A stretch of DNA of 64,000 nt, from positions 1,607,877 to 1,671,876 of the forward strand of contig JAQFVV010012508.1 in assembly GCA_028023455.1 (NCBI GenBank), in the 5' to 3' direction. How positions within the stretch are numbered: position 1 is the stretch's first letter; every line of letters starts with the position of its first letter. Under the pieces are notes generated by a model. That model searched no databases. It saw only the letters and a program-made list of their open reading frames with translations, and was not told the origin of the DNA. A program made the translations under genes and the position numbers. Positions 21,626 through 33,612 of the stretch are shown here, piece after piece. This DNA is from Epiperipatus broadwayi (Eukaryota > Onychophora > Udeonychophora > Euonychophora > Peripatidae).

Positions 21626-21944
21626 TATTAAAATATTAATAAGTACTCATTTTATTAAAATAATATTATTACATTAATAAATATTTAGTAATAATAATAA
21701 TTGATGAGATTTAAATATCATCACAAATCATTGATATGAAAAAAAGCTAAATACTGCACTGTTAAAATTGATATATATAATGATTTTTGACTTCATTATA
21801 AATTTAAAAAATGGATGAACATTATGGAAATTGATGGTATATCAGACAGAGAAACAAGGATAAAATAAAATTAAAAAGTTAAAAGTTATAAAATAGTAAT
21901 TTTAATGAATAAAGTGTTGTATTAATATAATGTTTAAATTTTGT

Positions 21945-21990
21945 AGATCCGATGAAGACTGCTAGGAACAGTCGAAACTAAAGAATAAAT
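21945..21990 (+). repeat. CGATGAAGACTG-stem-GAAAC motif (PLE-type)
   Basis: ATCCGATGAAGACTGCTAGG then AACAGTCGAAACTAAAG: the stem GACTG/CAGTC is perfect and is followed by GAAAC. It resembles a hammerhead core with one extra A and a U4-to-C change. The same arrangement occurs at 36.95, 54.98, 57.8 and 58.1 kb. Confidence 0.5.
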
Positions 21991-22059
21991 AAATATATTT
22001 TGCTTTAAAGTGTAAGAAGAGTGAAATGTTATTATAAGAAACAAGATTAGTTATTCAAG

Positions 22060-22775
22060 TTAAAGAAAAGCACCAAATGACAGATAATTCAGATTTATGC
22101 TCTATCAATATACAAAATGCTGAACAATATTTTCAAATTGCCATAAGAAAATTGGTAAATGATTAAAGATGAAAATGGTATAGGTAAATTTGGCTATGTG
22201 ATAAAAATGAGACATAGACTTATGAAATGTGCAGAGGAAAACAATTTTACATTATGAATTCATTCTTTGAGAAAATGCTAAACAGAAATGGACGTGAAAA
22301 TATCCAAATGAAAGTACAGCAGAATTGGATTATATTATGACTAATAGAAAATATGTAATACAAAAGTATAATGATCTTAAGAGATTTAACACTAGAAGTG
22401 ATGAATGATTAGTGAGATGTAAGATAGGGGTTAATGCAAAACTTGAGATACAAATACTATTATAAGAAAGTCAGTATTGATAATTGATATTTCTCACTTT
22501 CAGAAACATCGCATAAATTTAAATTAAACTTTCAAACCATTTTAAAATATTATCAAACTTTGAAGATGGTTCAGGATTGATTGAAATCAATAAAAAGATA
22601 ACTGATATTAAATATAAAAACGCAGCAATTTACAAGTAAAACTAAGTAATGTGTGAAGAAAAGAAGAAATATAAAAAAATTTAAACAATCCATTAAGAAT
22701 GGTACAAAAAAGTTTTAAAAATGAGAAAAGAAAATATAACTGTGAATTAGGAAATTGCAGAAAAAAATAAAAATC
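22060..22775 (+). pseudogene. RTE endonuclease-region remnant
   Basis: The plus strand reads IGKFGY, then HRLMKCAEENN near 22210, and TNRKYVIQKYNDLKRFNTRSDE followed by LVRCKIGVNAKLE near 22340-22455. These match the C-terminal part of the RTE apurinic endonuclease (the conserved region with SDHRLV). Multiple stops and shifts are present. Together with 23.54-25.11 kb it is one RTE copy split by a hAT-like insertion. Confidence 0.65.
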
Positions 22776-22790
22776 TCAAAAGTGTAAAGC

Positions 22791-23498
22791 CAGGGTTGGG
22801 AATCTTTTTTCTGCAAGAGTCATTTGGATATTTATAATCTCATTTGTGGATCACACAAAATTATTGATTTAAAAATTAGCCACTATAGTAAATCAAAAAT
22901 TTGTATTACGTTTACTTCTGGTAGAATAAAAGATTTATTATAAAGATTGGAGAGAGAAAAAGATATAAGTGAGAAAATAAATTTTTTTTGACTTAACTCT
23001 TAATTCAGTATTAAAACATATATTTGCACTGCACTACATGTGTGTTTAAATGTAATATCTATAAGGTCCATTTTATTTTTTAATCCGAAGGGGATCACAC
23101 CTATACAAATGTGCAGTAATGTTGCTTTAATACCTCAATGATGTTTTGTTGAGTACGAAGAATACTCTTAATGGAAGACCTTTACACTCTCATTCCAAGA
23201 TGCTTTAGACTGCCTTATATAAGTGAATTTAGGTACAAAGATAAGATGGCTGCTCTTATCTTTTCAAAGTCTGTCTTGTACTTTGGTTTGAGAGTATCCA
23301 CCATTAAGGTATTAAAACGACATTACAGCGTGCGTAATTTCTTCTGCTTAAAATTACATATGAATACTACACTAATAAATTAAATAAAAGTTATATAGGT
23401 TCATTTTTTAATATACATTTGTGAAAATGTCTAAGGACAGAATTGAAAGCTTTCAAGGGCTGGACTTGGCCTATGGAGGAAAGATTCCTTACCACAAG
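22791..23498. mobile_element. Probable hAT-like insertion splitting an RTE copy
   Basis: The left end CAGGGTTGGGAATCTTTTTT and the right end GGAGGAAAGATTCCTTACCA are roughly inverted (GGAATCTTT shared). The right part GGGCTGGACTTGGCC resembles the GGGCCGGATTTGGCCC block near many hAT ends. I could not find a matching 8-bp duplication, so limits are tentative. It sits between two halves of an RTE sequence, consistent with an insertion. Confidence 0.5.
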
Positions 23499-23539
23499 AA
23501 ACAACTTAGTAGTGAAAGAGAAATTTCAGCAATAAATAA

Positions 23540-25115
23540 ATAACAAAAAAATGGAACTATAATTAAAAGAAGCAATGGTGTCAAAAAAAATCTATAAAAA
23601 ATTATATAATAATAAATAACGAGAAAACAAAGAATTGCCTGCAATTACTACAGAATAAACTGCCGTGTATTTTAAATAAAAAGTGAGACATGCAATTAAA
23701 TCTATGAAAAAGGGAAAAACTCAAAACAAATGATGGAAAAATCACTAACATTTAAAAAAAGAAATGGATAAATTATTGGCAAAAATATGTATGAAATATC
23801 TAAATGATAAAGACCTACCATATGATTGGAAGAATGAAGTAGTAATGTTGATATTCAAGAAAGGTGATAAAGATATTAGAAATTTCAAATCCATCAGTCT
23901 TCTATCAGTTCAATACAAAATCTTTACCAAGATAATCATAAGTCATCTATAATGAACTTTGAATTATAACCAATCTCAAGAACAAACTGGATTTAAAAAT
24001 TAGTGGATTATCCCATAGTATTAGGAGATGTTATAAAAAAAACAAATGAGTATAGGTTGTGGACTATGCTTTGGACTTGTAAATTATGAAAAGATATTTG
24101 ATTCTATGAGCATTTTCAGTGATTAATGTTTTGGACCATAAAATATGTAGACCAGGGATATTGTCATATTCTGAAGAACATTTATCTAAATACAACAGTA
24201 GTGATTAAATTATATGGGGATACTATGAAGATTAGTACTAAAAAGGGTGTATGACAGAGTGATTTCAAATCTCCAAAGCTTTTCACAGCAGTTTTACAAA
24301 AAAATATTGTGGATTAAAATGAAATGCTAAGGAAGGAAGAAGTATTTATTCACAGCTTAGGAAGTAAGAAGTAAATGGGGATTATTTAAGTTATCTACAT
24401 TTTACGATAATGTAGTTGCTTTTGCAAATAATGCTTCAGAACTTCAGGAAATGTTGCAAGAGTTATCAGATAAAAGTAAGAAAGTAGGACTAAGGAGAAA
24501 TGATAAAAAGACTAAAGTAATACTCAATGGATTTTCTCAGAAGGAAGTATTGGTAATTATGAATTAGAAGAACTTAACCATTACAATTACTTTGATCAGA
24601 TTATTAATATAATGAAAAAATAACGGATGAAATTGATCAAGAATTAATGTCGGATGATGTATTTTTGGTAAAAATAATTTAATATTAAAAGAAAATATGA
24701 TTATGTGTTAGAAAAAGGTTTTAATGTGTGTTTTAACATGTTCTTTCTTATGGATCTGAAATTTAGACTTCAAACCACTCAACAAAAAATGGAAAAAAAG
24801 AATATTAGAAATAATAAGACACAAGATCCGAACACAAAATAGATGGCTAAAAGAATGAACAAACCTCATTGAAAAAATTAAGACAAATGGAATTGACCTG
24901 GAAATATTGTTAGAAGAGATGATATTAGATAGACAATCAAAGATTTAAAATGGTTCTCAAAAGATTGTAAAAGACTTAGAAAAAGAGCAAGTTGGATTGA
25001 TGAATGAAATAAGAAAGTTTGTTGGTGTGATGTTGAGAGTAGATGTGGATGGAAGAAAGACCATTCTACAGTTGTTTAAAGTGATGACATCTTTAAAGAT
25101 GGTTGAAGAAGAGAC
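23540..25115 (+). pseudogene. RTE reverse transcriptase remnant
   Basis: The best segment (23764-23952) reads KYLNDKDLPYDWKNEVVMLI then KKGDKDIRNFKSISLLSVQY, close to the intact RT at 3.9 kb. Later segments show CGLCFGLVNYEKIFDSM-like coding near 24065, a region matching [20 protein letters not shown] near 24415, and VRRDD-like and GVM-type C-terminal pieces to about 25.1 kb. It has numerous frameshifts and stops and is a dead copy. Confidence 0.85.
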
Positions 25116-25261
25116 AAATAAAAGACGAAACAAATAAAAGACTAGAAATTGATTAGTAATAGCTTAGATTGAATAGAATAGTTGTTTGATATCTTTCTCT
25201 TGATCAATTCACCAACACGTGTATTTTTTATTTTTTTTTTAGGAATAAGATTATCTTAACT

Positions 25262-25361
25262 CCTGTCAAGTGTTAGTGGCCTTGTGGCTAGCATAGCTCC
25301 AAGCAGCTGGCCCAGGTTCACTTCCCGATCAAAGCTCCGACACATGAAAGGAAAAAAAAAA
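25262..25361 (+). mobile_element. tRNA-derived SINE, family B
   Basis: GTCAAGTGTTAGTGGCCTTG, box A TGGCCTTGTGGCTAGC, box B GGTTCACTTCCC, the tail TCCGACACATGAAAGG and poly(A). The flanking duplication is ATTATCTTAAC (25250-25260) versus ATTATCATAAC (25362-25372), one mismatch. The anticodon arm is slightly deleted relative to the copy at 14.1 kb. Confidence 0.82.
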
Positions 25362-25676
25362 ATTATCATAACCTTTTTGATCATTTCAATCACCTTTTTT
25401 TTGGAGTACTGCCGTGAGAGAAAAAATCATTACATACTACCAATGATCAAGCAGATATTTTCTTGCCACTTGATAAACCCTATTTTTCAAAAACAATATT
25501 GGTAGAAACTGGCTAACCTTTTCTATTATTTTTACTATGATATCCAAAAATCTGATAGATTGTGATCTTACTCGTGTCAGTTTTGTTTTAAATATAATGT
25601 GTGCTTTTATCAAGCGTACTTTTATTCCATAGAGAAAGGATGTTTCTAAATGTAGAATTAAGCTAACTGAAAGTTC

Positions 25677-25832
25677 ATGCACTTTTCTACTGTTACACAA
25701 TGCTTTATTTATTTAGCAGTTGAGGCTAGAAGATATAAAGTTCTGAAGAAGATTGCTGGGGCAAATCAAAACTGTAAACTGTAAAAAAGGGTGGTAAATA
25801 AAGCATTGTGTAACAGTAGTAAAGTGCATGGA
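25677..25832. repeat. Family Z foldback, partial
   Basis: TTACTACTGTTACACAATGC-type arm (25680-25713) and its inverse AAATAAAGCATTGTGTAACA (25796-25815) enclose TTCTGAAGAAGATTGCTGGG with GCAAATCAAAACTGT. The longer sister copy is at 55.91-56.07 kb. Confidence 0.7.
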
Positions 25833-26471
25833 CAATTTAGTATTATATGGTATACATTTGGCAATGCAATAAGAAAGAGTAGTTATTATAACTGAAAGTT
25901 AGTATAGTGTGATCGTTTGCATTTAAAATTGTGTTAGAAGATACAGTTATCTCTTAGAAAAGCATCAAAATTTTTCTAACATTTATTTCTAATGAGAAAA
26001 GTTACATGTTCTAACAATATTTCAGGGTAATGATAGTATGGTAGCCGCTTAGGCTTTACAAGATAAGAGAGTTCCCTGGCTACTTTGGTTTTTTTAGAGT
26101 GAATAATGGCATAGTCATTTATCTCTTTATATATTTATCCAAAAGGATAACTATGAGGATTTCAAAGAGAGCGAGGTTAAAAACACAACTTTGTTTAAAT
26201 ATACTCATCTTAAAAAGAGTACAATATATTACCATTAATTAATTGTTATAATTTTATGGAAACTCAGTCAACCTGAGTAGTCAAGGCAGTCAACAAATGC
26301 TCTCTAGAACACTGTCTTTCTTTTAGGTTGATAAAAGTGAAGGACGATTTAATGTTTCCTATATCAAGTGGTGATGCGATGCACTGTGACTTCTCCTTAA
26401 ACGGAGTCAGGAATCTCTCAGCAACTATGCCTAGAGAAACCTGTTAGCCACTTTATCTTCCATTCCCCACT
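25833..26471. other. Unique-looking stretch, nothing recognised
   Basis: Somewhat less AT-rich than average in 26040-26460, with short inverted words around CTCTCAGCAAC. No coding exon with good splice signals was found. Confidence 0.35.
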
Positions 26472-26696
26472 CTAAATTTTCCCATATTCTGCTCCATCCC
26501 ATTTCCACAACATAATCTTTGTCAACTCTATAGCCTTTATATCTAAATCCCTCTTATCTTTTCCCAAACCCAGCATAAAAACCAATAATCCACTTTCTGT
26601 ATAATCACTTTTTTCATATTTATTCTTCCATAACTTCATTATTTGTACACCTCCTTTTTTCACTTGTGACCCCTTCCTTGAACAAAAACTTGACAT
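26472..26696 (-). CDS. Unrecognised 74-codon open frame
   Basis: The minus-strand frame starts MSSFCSRKGSQVKKGG and ends IMLWKWDGAEYGKI. It has a balanced mix of charged and aromatic residues and lower AT content than its flanks, unlike most chance frames in this window. It ends at a stop and has no evident acceptor just upstream. An overlapping frame (MGHVKFLFKEGVTSEK) is also open for 28 codons, so a frameshifted transposon or gene fragment is possible. I recognise no domain and assign no function. Confidence 0.25.
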   Translation of the reverse strand: MSSFCSRKGSQVKKGGVQIMKLWKNKYEKSDYTESGLLVFMLGLGKDKRDLDIKAIELTKIMLWKWDGAEYGKI

Positions 26697-27614
26697 GACC
26701 CATTATTTGTTTTTATTTGTCTAAATTATAAGTATGAATATGTAATGATATTTGTAATTAAAAAATAATAGTTTCAATTAATATATAAATTTATATATAT
26801 CTTATTATTTTAGTATTAAGCACACATACATTTGAAATGAAATCTTTGAAACAAATCTATATTAACAAAAAAATTGATACATAGAAAAATAATTTATTTT
26901 AATGTGATTTTAATCTATCCTTTTTAAAAAATTAAATTCTATAATTATTAACAAAAAAAAAAGGTTATCATTATTCAAAACTTAAGAGAATTCTTAAACA
27001 ATTGTTTTATCATCTTTGATTTGAATTATTTAATTAAATGATTGAGTGCTTATTCTTTATTTTGTAATTTAAAAAATAATAACACATTCAGATTTTGGCA
27101 AGTTGTTTAATTATACATTGTGTAAATTATGATTGTTAATAAAATTCATCTAAGTATTTAATCAACAGGAAAAAACCCTTAAGACATAAAAAATATATAT
27201 TTATTTCTTTAATGGCAGCAATCAGGATTAATAGTCCACGAAATGCCTCAAGATAAATCAAATAAAAAACAGAAAAAAAACTTTTTTACAAAAATTGGAA
27301 AATCCTTTTTCTAATTTTCATATTTGCTAAATGTGTCATTAAAATAACCATAAGTTTTTATCTAATATATATATTTAATCTGAGTGATTAAAACCATATA
27401 GGAAATTATTATCTAGATTCTCTTAGTACTGAATACTTTCAACTATCAATTCCATAATCAAATATATATATATCCTTTCTCTTGAAATAAAGGTACACTA
27501 TTAAAAACTTCATGAAACAATAACACAATAATGAGATCTATAAACCCTTTCATATAGGGTTATGAACAGCATATTCTAAACAGAAAAAAAAAAGTTGATA
27601 ATAAACATCAAATC
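26697..27614. other. AT-rich stretch, nothing recognised
   Basis: Low-complexity A/T sequence with (TA)n words. No gene or repeat family identified. Confidence 0.4.
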
Positions 27615-27895
27615 ACCAAGATCCATAAGAGTCATAGATCACATGACTCTATACTCTTACGCTTGTAAGTTATAAGCAATGAGGATTGCCAATTCCTCAA
27701 CAAGCTTTGTGATAAATGCTTAGCTAGAGAAAGCATTTAAAATATCTGTCAGGATCCCCCCCCAAACCTCTGACCATGATTCCTTGCTCTGGCACTCCTC
27801 AGAGAGGTGTTAAGATAGGTTCAGACACTAGATCTAAAGACACTAACCCAAAGCCAAGCATTTAACTAAGATCCATCTCTTACATTAATCTTCTC
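27615..27895 (-). mobile_element. Hammerhead family W repeat, copy W2
   Basis: The inverted-orientation sister of the repeat at 14.62-14.94 kb, sharing AGATCTAGTGTCTGAACC, GCATTTATCACAAAGC and GGAATTGGCAATCCTCA. It carries a damaged ribozyme at 27766-27808 and a C8 run just beyond it (27756-27763). Confidence 0.72.
27766..27808 (-). ncRNA. Hammerhead ribozyme remnant, family W
   Basis: Stem I ACCUCU/AGAGGU is fully Watson-Crick here (the W1 U-G pair has become U-A), and CUGAGGA and the GUC triplet are kept. However, the second half of stem II and GAAA read CAAGGAAUC instead of CACGAAACC, so the core is broken. Confidence 0.7.
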
Positions 27896-29399
27896 AAACA
27901 GAAGAGAAATATGGGTGAGACATATTAGACTCTTTGATTCTTCACCAAAACTAAAGAAACTGAGCAGGAGACATCTTTCATATATATTTCATTCATATTT
28001 ATGTTATTTTAGTTACCATGTGTTTAGGACCTAAAAATTATCAAAGACTTCTCTTGACATCTGGTTTACTTAAAAGTCAAAAGAATGCCTTTATGGCTGT
28101 ACAGCTTTGATTAATCTGTTTGTTCAAGTATAATTATAAGCAGCTATGCCATCTTATTTGAATCCATGCAAGATTGTAGCTGCATGATTATTCATAAACC
28201 ATTATTTATAATAGCATGGCTCATATTTTTAGAGGTAGTAAAATTATCAGGTAAGGGAGCAGGTGAAGCATGATAATATTATAATAAAAATTGCATTTCT
28301 ATCCAAGGCTGCTATTTAATAACAACATTACACCTAATCATCTAGAACTGTAGGTTATTTTAAATTGAAAATGAATGCATAAACGTAAAGAACAATCATA
28401 TATTAAATGGAATTCTTTTGATCATTGTGAAGTTAGAAGAGAAAAATAATATTTTTGTTTGTAAAAGAAGACGAACAAGTAAAGCCATAAATGTAAAAAA
28501 TACAAGTGGCATAGTAAACTGTAAATAAAAAATTGAGATGTGAAAATTGATGATATATCATACTTAAAACTAAAATAAATATTAAATTTACTAGATGATA
28601 TCAAATATAGATAAAGAAGTTTACCCCCATCGACTTCTCATTCTCATGAAAAGGTGGAATATTTTATATACACATATAGAATTATTTTGAATAAATCAAA
28701 AATGTTTAAATTGTCACGGAATATTATTATTATTGTTAAAGGAGGTTGCCTTGACTACAGGTTGAGATTGTTGATAACTTAAAGGTTGATTGTTATTATC
28801 AGGATATTATAAACAGAAAATGTGGAAAATAAAAATACAGTGTTCAAATTTGGATAAGGAAATCGAAATAAAAGGAACACTGATTTTATTCAAATACAGG
28901 TTCAGTTAATTAAGATTAGGTTTTAACTAATACAAATTATAAGTTTCAAGATTAATTTAATGTAGTTAAGACATTCAATACAGGAAGTGGGGACTAGTTA
29001 ACGCTGAGAGATATATGCATTTTTTAAGATTGACAGTAGCAATAGCTAGCTCTCTGAGAGCTTTGATTTAAATAACATTAATAAATAATTAAGATATTTT
29101 ATTAAAGTCTGATATTTAAATAGCGAAAATAAAGACTATAATTTAACAGAAAACTCATCATTACCATGCAATAATTGCAAACAGCATATGGTGTAAAAAA
29201 AACATGAAAATATTAAAAATGACAATTTTAAAAGTATTTAATAAATGAACTTTAATGAAATTGTATAGAAAAGGTTTACTGATAATAGAAAAGAAAAAAA
29301 TATTTTAAAAAACTATATCAAAAATATTGTAAAATATATATATATTCGAATAAAAAAGGGGATTACCAAAAACAGAGAATTATTTAATAAGTAGGAAAA
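27896..29399. other. AT-rich stretch, nothing recognised
   Basis: A 1.5-kb region with no supported gene, splice-flanked exon or repeat family. Short frames present are composition artefacts. Confidence 0.4.
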
Positions 29400-30965
29400 T
29401 AAAATATCAATTGAGTAACACATCTAAATGAAGATGTAAAACATGCAATTAAAGAATGGAAAAGCTGCAGAAAATAATGAAATCAAGTGAAACATTGCTA
29501 AAAATGCAAGCAAAGATTCAAAATAATTGTTGATTTATACACAAAAAGTCTCAGTAATGAGAATATATCAGATAAACGATATAAGGCAATATTGATATTG
29601 ATATTGATTCTTTTAAAGGTAAAAAAATAAAATAGAAATTACTGATATATCAGTCTTCTTCTATCAGTTATACAGAAGATATTTACTAAGATCATTACAT
29701 AATGATTGTAGTTCAGACTTTAGTCATCTAAAAGAATAAATAGGGTATATGAGCACAGACTCACATGAGCCACCGCTCACCACTCTATCTCAAATCACTG
29801 ATATGGGTATGACAAGAATCTCGGCCTCAGGGTGGCCTTTGAGCATTCCATCATCAGATTTTTCAATTGGGTGGACGGTTGAAGAGTTGGAGTGTGAAGT
29901 GGATTGAAGCCTGTCCATTAAAGTATGATGATTGGCTATCTTAATATATATCTGAGCACTTATTGCATATATGGGTAGAGATGATAATCTGGACCAACTG
30001 ATAATTTCTGGTTTAGCATGAATATATTGGTGATTATTTATCTTTTCAGCATATATGTGTTCAAGTGTATCAGTGATATGAGATAGAGTGGTGAGCAGTG
30101 GGTTGTATTAAAGTCTGTGCTCATATACCCTATATATTAAATATATTGATACAGGTATATAATAAGCCTGTATTTCAGTTACTAAAAGAATAAACTAACT
30201 TTACCAGTAATTAAAGCACAATAAATTATATTTAAATATTAATAAAGTTAACAAAAAACCAATAAGTTGACAATTTATGCACAAATTGCAGGTTACAAAA
30301 TGGCATATCACTTTACATTCATTTATGCAGGGATTAAAGTTTTAGAACAACATGTCATAAATAAGTCAAATTCTGAAGAATATTAATCAAATTTCAACAG
30401 AAGTAATTAAAAGTGTAACATTTTGGCACAGGTTTATTGAATTTTTTTGCTGTTTTAAGAAAACTTTTGTGAATTAAACAGAAAAAAAGATTGATGTGTT
30501 TCAAAAAGACACAAAATGTTACTGATCTATTTTAAGAGAGTATTAAAATAAAGAGAATTAAAGACTGATATTAAAAGATTAATGTATTCAATAGAATTTC
30601 AGAAAAGGTTGATTATAAATATTTTGGATCAATTATTAATCTAGATAAAAACAATATAAAAAATCAATCATATGATCAAACTCTATATATAATGGAACAT
30701 TAAAAACTAATATGCCTGTGTCTAACAAAAAACAATTTTTGATCAATTTTATCATTCTTACCCACAGATCTGAAACAAGATCCTTTAATAAAAGAGAATA
30801 CAGAAATTAAAAATTAAACAAATTATGGAAAAAAGAATACTACGATTAATAGAGAAGAACTAAAAGTTAAATATATTGAGAGAATATAAACAGTCTTCAC
30901 TGATAACAAAAGAAATAAAAGATAAAATGGAGTTGGGCTGGACATGTTGCTAGAAAAAATAAACG
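29400..30965 (+). pseudogene. Very decayed RTE copy split by a family X element
   Basis: Plus-strand scraps follow the RTE order: EDVKHAIKEWKSC near 29430, SVNEKCIR-like then SVLLLSVIQKIFTKIIT near 29660-29700, and YKYFGSIINLDKNN near 30620. The last scrap, MEWGWTCC-type, reads WSWAGHVARK in frame near 30925-30955. A family X repeat (29738-30135) interrupts it. The open frame is entirely lost. Confidence 0.6.
29738..30135 (+). mobile_element. Hammerhead family X copy X3, foldback ends
   Basis: It is bounded by inverted words AGGGTATATGAGCACAGACT (29739) and AGTCTGTGCTCATATACCCT (30113). Inside run TTGAAGCCTGTCCATTAAAG, TATATCTGAGCACTTATTGC and GATGATAATCTGGACCAAC. The ribozyme (about 29994-30031) keeps stem I ACCAA/UUGGU, but its core reads CUGAUAAUU and GAAU, so it is dead. 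Short terminal inverted repeats plus box-A-like TGATATGAGATAGAG suggest internal pol III-type signals. Confidence 0.65.
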
Positions 30966-31071
30966 CTGTTTAGTTTTGGTTTATTTTTAAAAAATACTTT
31001 CTTCTAATAGGTATTTATTGTAAAAGAACCATTTCTTTTCAAATTTAAATATTAACTTTTTCTTTTAAATA

Positions 31072-32702
31072 CACCTTTACTCCGCTTAGCGATGGCAATT
31101 GGTCCTCCAAAACTCATCGTTAAGCAAGAATATCGTAGACAAAATACGTAATTATAATGGAGGTCTATGAGAAAAAAATTGGTCGGTTCCAGTGACGTAA
31201 AATATCCACATTGATTTCCAGCTCAAAGATTTTCTTGATTTTTTCATGACGATGACTAAATACGGTATCTAAAAAGAAAAGTTTTATATCACTAGGAAAA
31301 AAAATGCATATTTTCACTTTAAAAAGTACAGAACAGCAATGAAACTAAATTTGAATTTAAAAGTTTTTATATTCTTTCGCGGAAGTTTTTCATCGTAATG
31401 AAAAAAAAATCTATACTGAAGAGCTTTTTTTTAAAAATTGTATTACAGTTTATATTACTACTATACATTTATTTTATTACTTATGTAAAATTATTCAAAT
31501 TAAAAAACAATGTTTAATTATTATTTATTTAATTGAACATATAGAAAAAAAATCAACTTATTTTCAAAGTAAAAAATCTAACTTCTAATTTTCTGAAACA
31601 TATAGGTAAGTTTATTTTTCTTACTATATATTTTTAGTAATGTAATAATGCCCCCCCCCCCCGTTCGAGTAGAAAGATTTTTAATTAAATGCAATGTTTG
31701 TTTTTTTTTAACTTTTCTAATTCGACATCGTTTTAAAATGTTGTTTTTCTTTTGATTTGAAACGTCTTGAGTGTAAACAACATGTTTATTAACGAAGTTA
31801 TAAAATCAATAACTATTTTTACATAATTATCCAGGTGTTCTAAAAATAATATATATTTAAGAAACACACACACGCAGTTTGATATTCATATTTAGTGTTT
31901 CCTGAAAGTTTGTTATAATGGTATTTTATTTGTCTTGTACTGTATTTATATATTGGAGTACTTGTATACAGCATTGTCAACAAATTAAAAATCCTTTTTC
32001 TTTTCAAAAACTTTATTTTCTTATCTCAATACTGAACATATATATATATACTGTATATACAGTATTTATATAATACAAAACTCTGCTTCAACTGTTTATC
32101 TTCATAAGTCATTTTCAAGGATATCTCTCTCCCACTGCTATATTTTATTACTCTTTCTTTTACATTATTGAATTACAAATCAACATTGAAACGTTGGAGT
32201 TTTTGTATTATATAAATATATATACTGTATATGTTCAGTATTGAGATAAGAAAATAATGTTTTTGAAAAGAAAAAGAAGGATTTTAAATTTGTTGATATT
32301 ATTGTATAACATATATACGTATTTTAAAAGAAAAAGTGGATGAACATTTGCTGTGTTATTTATTATATATGATGTATACAGTATTATAGATAAAGTAATT
32401 ATAGATATTTTAAGGGTTTTATGAATAAAATATTGTATGTGTATACAATTACAGCAAAGTCATTACCTGTATACATATTACAATAATATACTTTTGCTTT
32501 TGGGAAAAATGAATTTAATATAGCTATCTCTGACGTCATCAGTGACGCAAAATTCAAGATGGCTGCCAAAAATTTTTTTTTTTTTAATTTTTCCTGATCG
32601 TTATAGCGAATAATCGATTGTACATCGTAGTGGGTACAAATTGATGATGATCGCTATTGCGAAATATCACTAAGTAGACAATCGCTAAGCGGGGTAAAGG
32701 TG
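31072..32702. mobile_element. pogo/Tigger-like DNA transposon, non-coding
   Basis: Inverted termini CACCTTTACTCCGCTTAGCG and, from the other end, CACCTTTACCCCGCTTAGCG are flanked by TA (31070-31071 and 32703-32704). The ends continue as CGCTTAGCGAT...CGTTAAGC-type sequence typical of pogo/Tigger elements. CpGs are enriched near both ends (CCAGTGACGTAAAA, CTCTGACGTCATCAGTGACG). There is no transposase frame. A C12 run lies at 31651-31662, and PLE-derived sequence is nested at about 31980-32360. Confidence 0.8.
31980..32360. repeat. Foldback of PLE 3'-end sequence
   Basis: The right arm (about 32185-32360) reads ATTGAAACGTTGGAGTTTTT, TATGTTCAGTATTGAGATAAG, AAAAAGAAGGATTTTAAATTTG and ACATTTGCTGTGTTAT, the same order as the 3' part of the PLE at 18.65-18.83 kb. 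The left arm (31981-32100) is the inverse. It therefore represents two PLE ends joined in opposite orientation, inserted into the pogo-like element. Confidence 0.75.
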
Positions 32703-32789
32703 TATATTTTATCTATCATATTTGCATTTGTATAGTGACAATGAAACTATAACTTTAGATGTTCTAATCAAAATGTAAAAGCTTCACAC

Positions 32790-33055
32790 AGAGACAAAAT
32801 TCTCCAAACAGTAGCGCCACTCAGTGCAAGCCAGAGTAATCAATGGGTGCAGAAAGATTTGTGCATAAAATCCCCATCTAGTGCCTACTCATCCAATATC
32901 CAGACTAGTTTTTAGCTTGTGGCTTTCATCAATGATGAGCCTTCGATCTGAGAGCAATTAGGGGATATTGGATGCACAAACCTTCCTGCATCCATTGATT
33001 ACTCTGGCTTGCACTGAATGGTGCTACAGTAAGAAAAGTTTTCTGTGAAAAACAG
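32790..33055 (-). mobile_element. Hammerhead family Y copy
   Basis: It contains the family Y words GCCACTCAGTGCAAGCCAGA, CATAAAATCCCCATCTAGTG, CTACTCATCCAATATC and the inverse set GGATATTGGATGCAC, CATCCATTGATTACTCTGGC, so the copy is itself partly inverted. The ribozyme remnant on the minus strand (about 32899-32945) has UUGAUGA and AAAA in place of CUGAUGA and GAAA. Confidence 0.65.
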
Positions 33056-33354
33056 CTTATGTAAGCATAAAGAATGGTGATCATGTGATGTTTTAAGTAA
33101 AAACTACTCTGCTCAAATATTTACGAAGATTATAATTATTATTCTTGGAAATGACACAATAAAAAATGAAAATACTAATGATTAGAATTATAACAATAAA
33201 ATAAAAGCAAAGTAAGGGGAAAAGTCAAATATTGTTTATTTTTTATATATCTGGTTTAAACGGATTCTATAATTTAAAATTAATATGCCCTTTTGTGATA
33301 ACTCACTTCTTAATGACATTTTGCGTATAAATTAAAATTTTCTTTTTTTAGCAT

Positions 33355-33612
33355 AACCTTTGAACTCAGAATTTCCACATCTATTTATCCTCCACTCTAT
33401 CACCTGCAACCGATACATATGACCACATACATGCGAAAAAGATGAGTGATCCCCAATATATGCATTTCATGGAGCACCAACACTCATCAGTTGGGCCAGA
33501 TCATAATCTCTCATACATATATATATATAATCATTGCTTGATTTATATTAATATAGCAATTCCTCAAACTTTAATGGGTAGGCTTCAACATTCTCACCCT
33601 TCCAACTACTCA
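33355..33612 (-). mobile_element. Hammerhead family X copy X4
   Basis: It shares CACCAACACTCATCAGTTGG, TAATCATTGCTTGATTTATA and TTTAATGGGTAGGCTTCAA with copy X1. The ribozyme lies at 33452-33495. Confidence 0.65.
33452..33495 (-). ncRNA. Hammerhead ribozyme, family X, with stem I covariation
   Basis: The core CUGAUGA and GAAA, stem III AU/AU around GCAU, and triplet AUA are kept. Stem I reads CCCAA/UUGGG where X1 has ACCAA/UUGGU, a two-sided change that preserves pairing. Stem II is damaged (two mismatches), so activity is doubtful. Confidence 0.65.
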
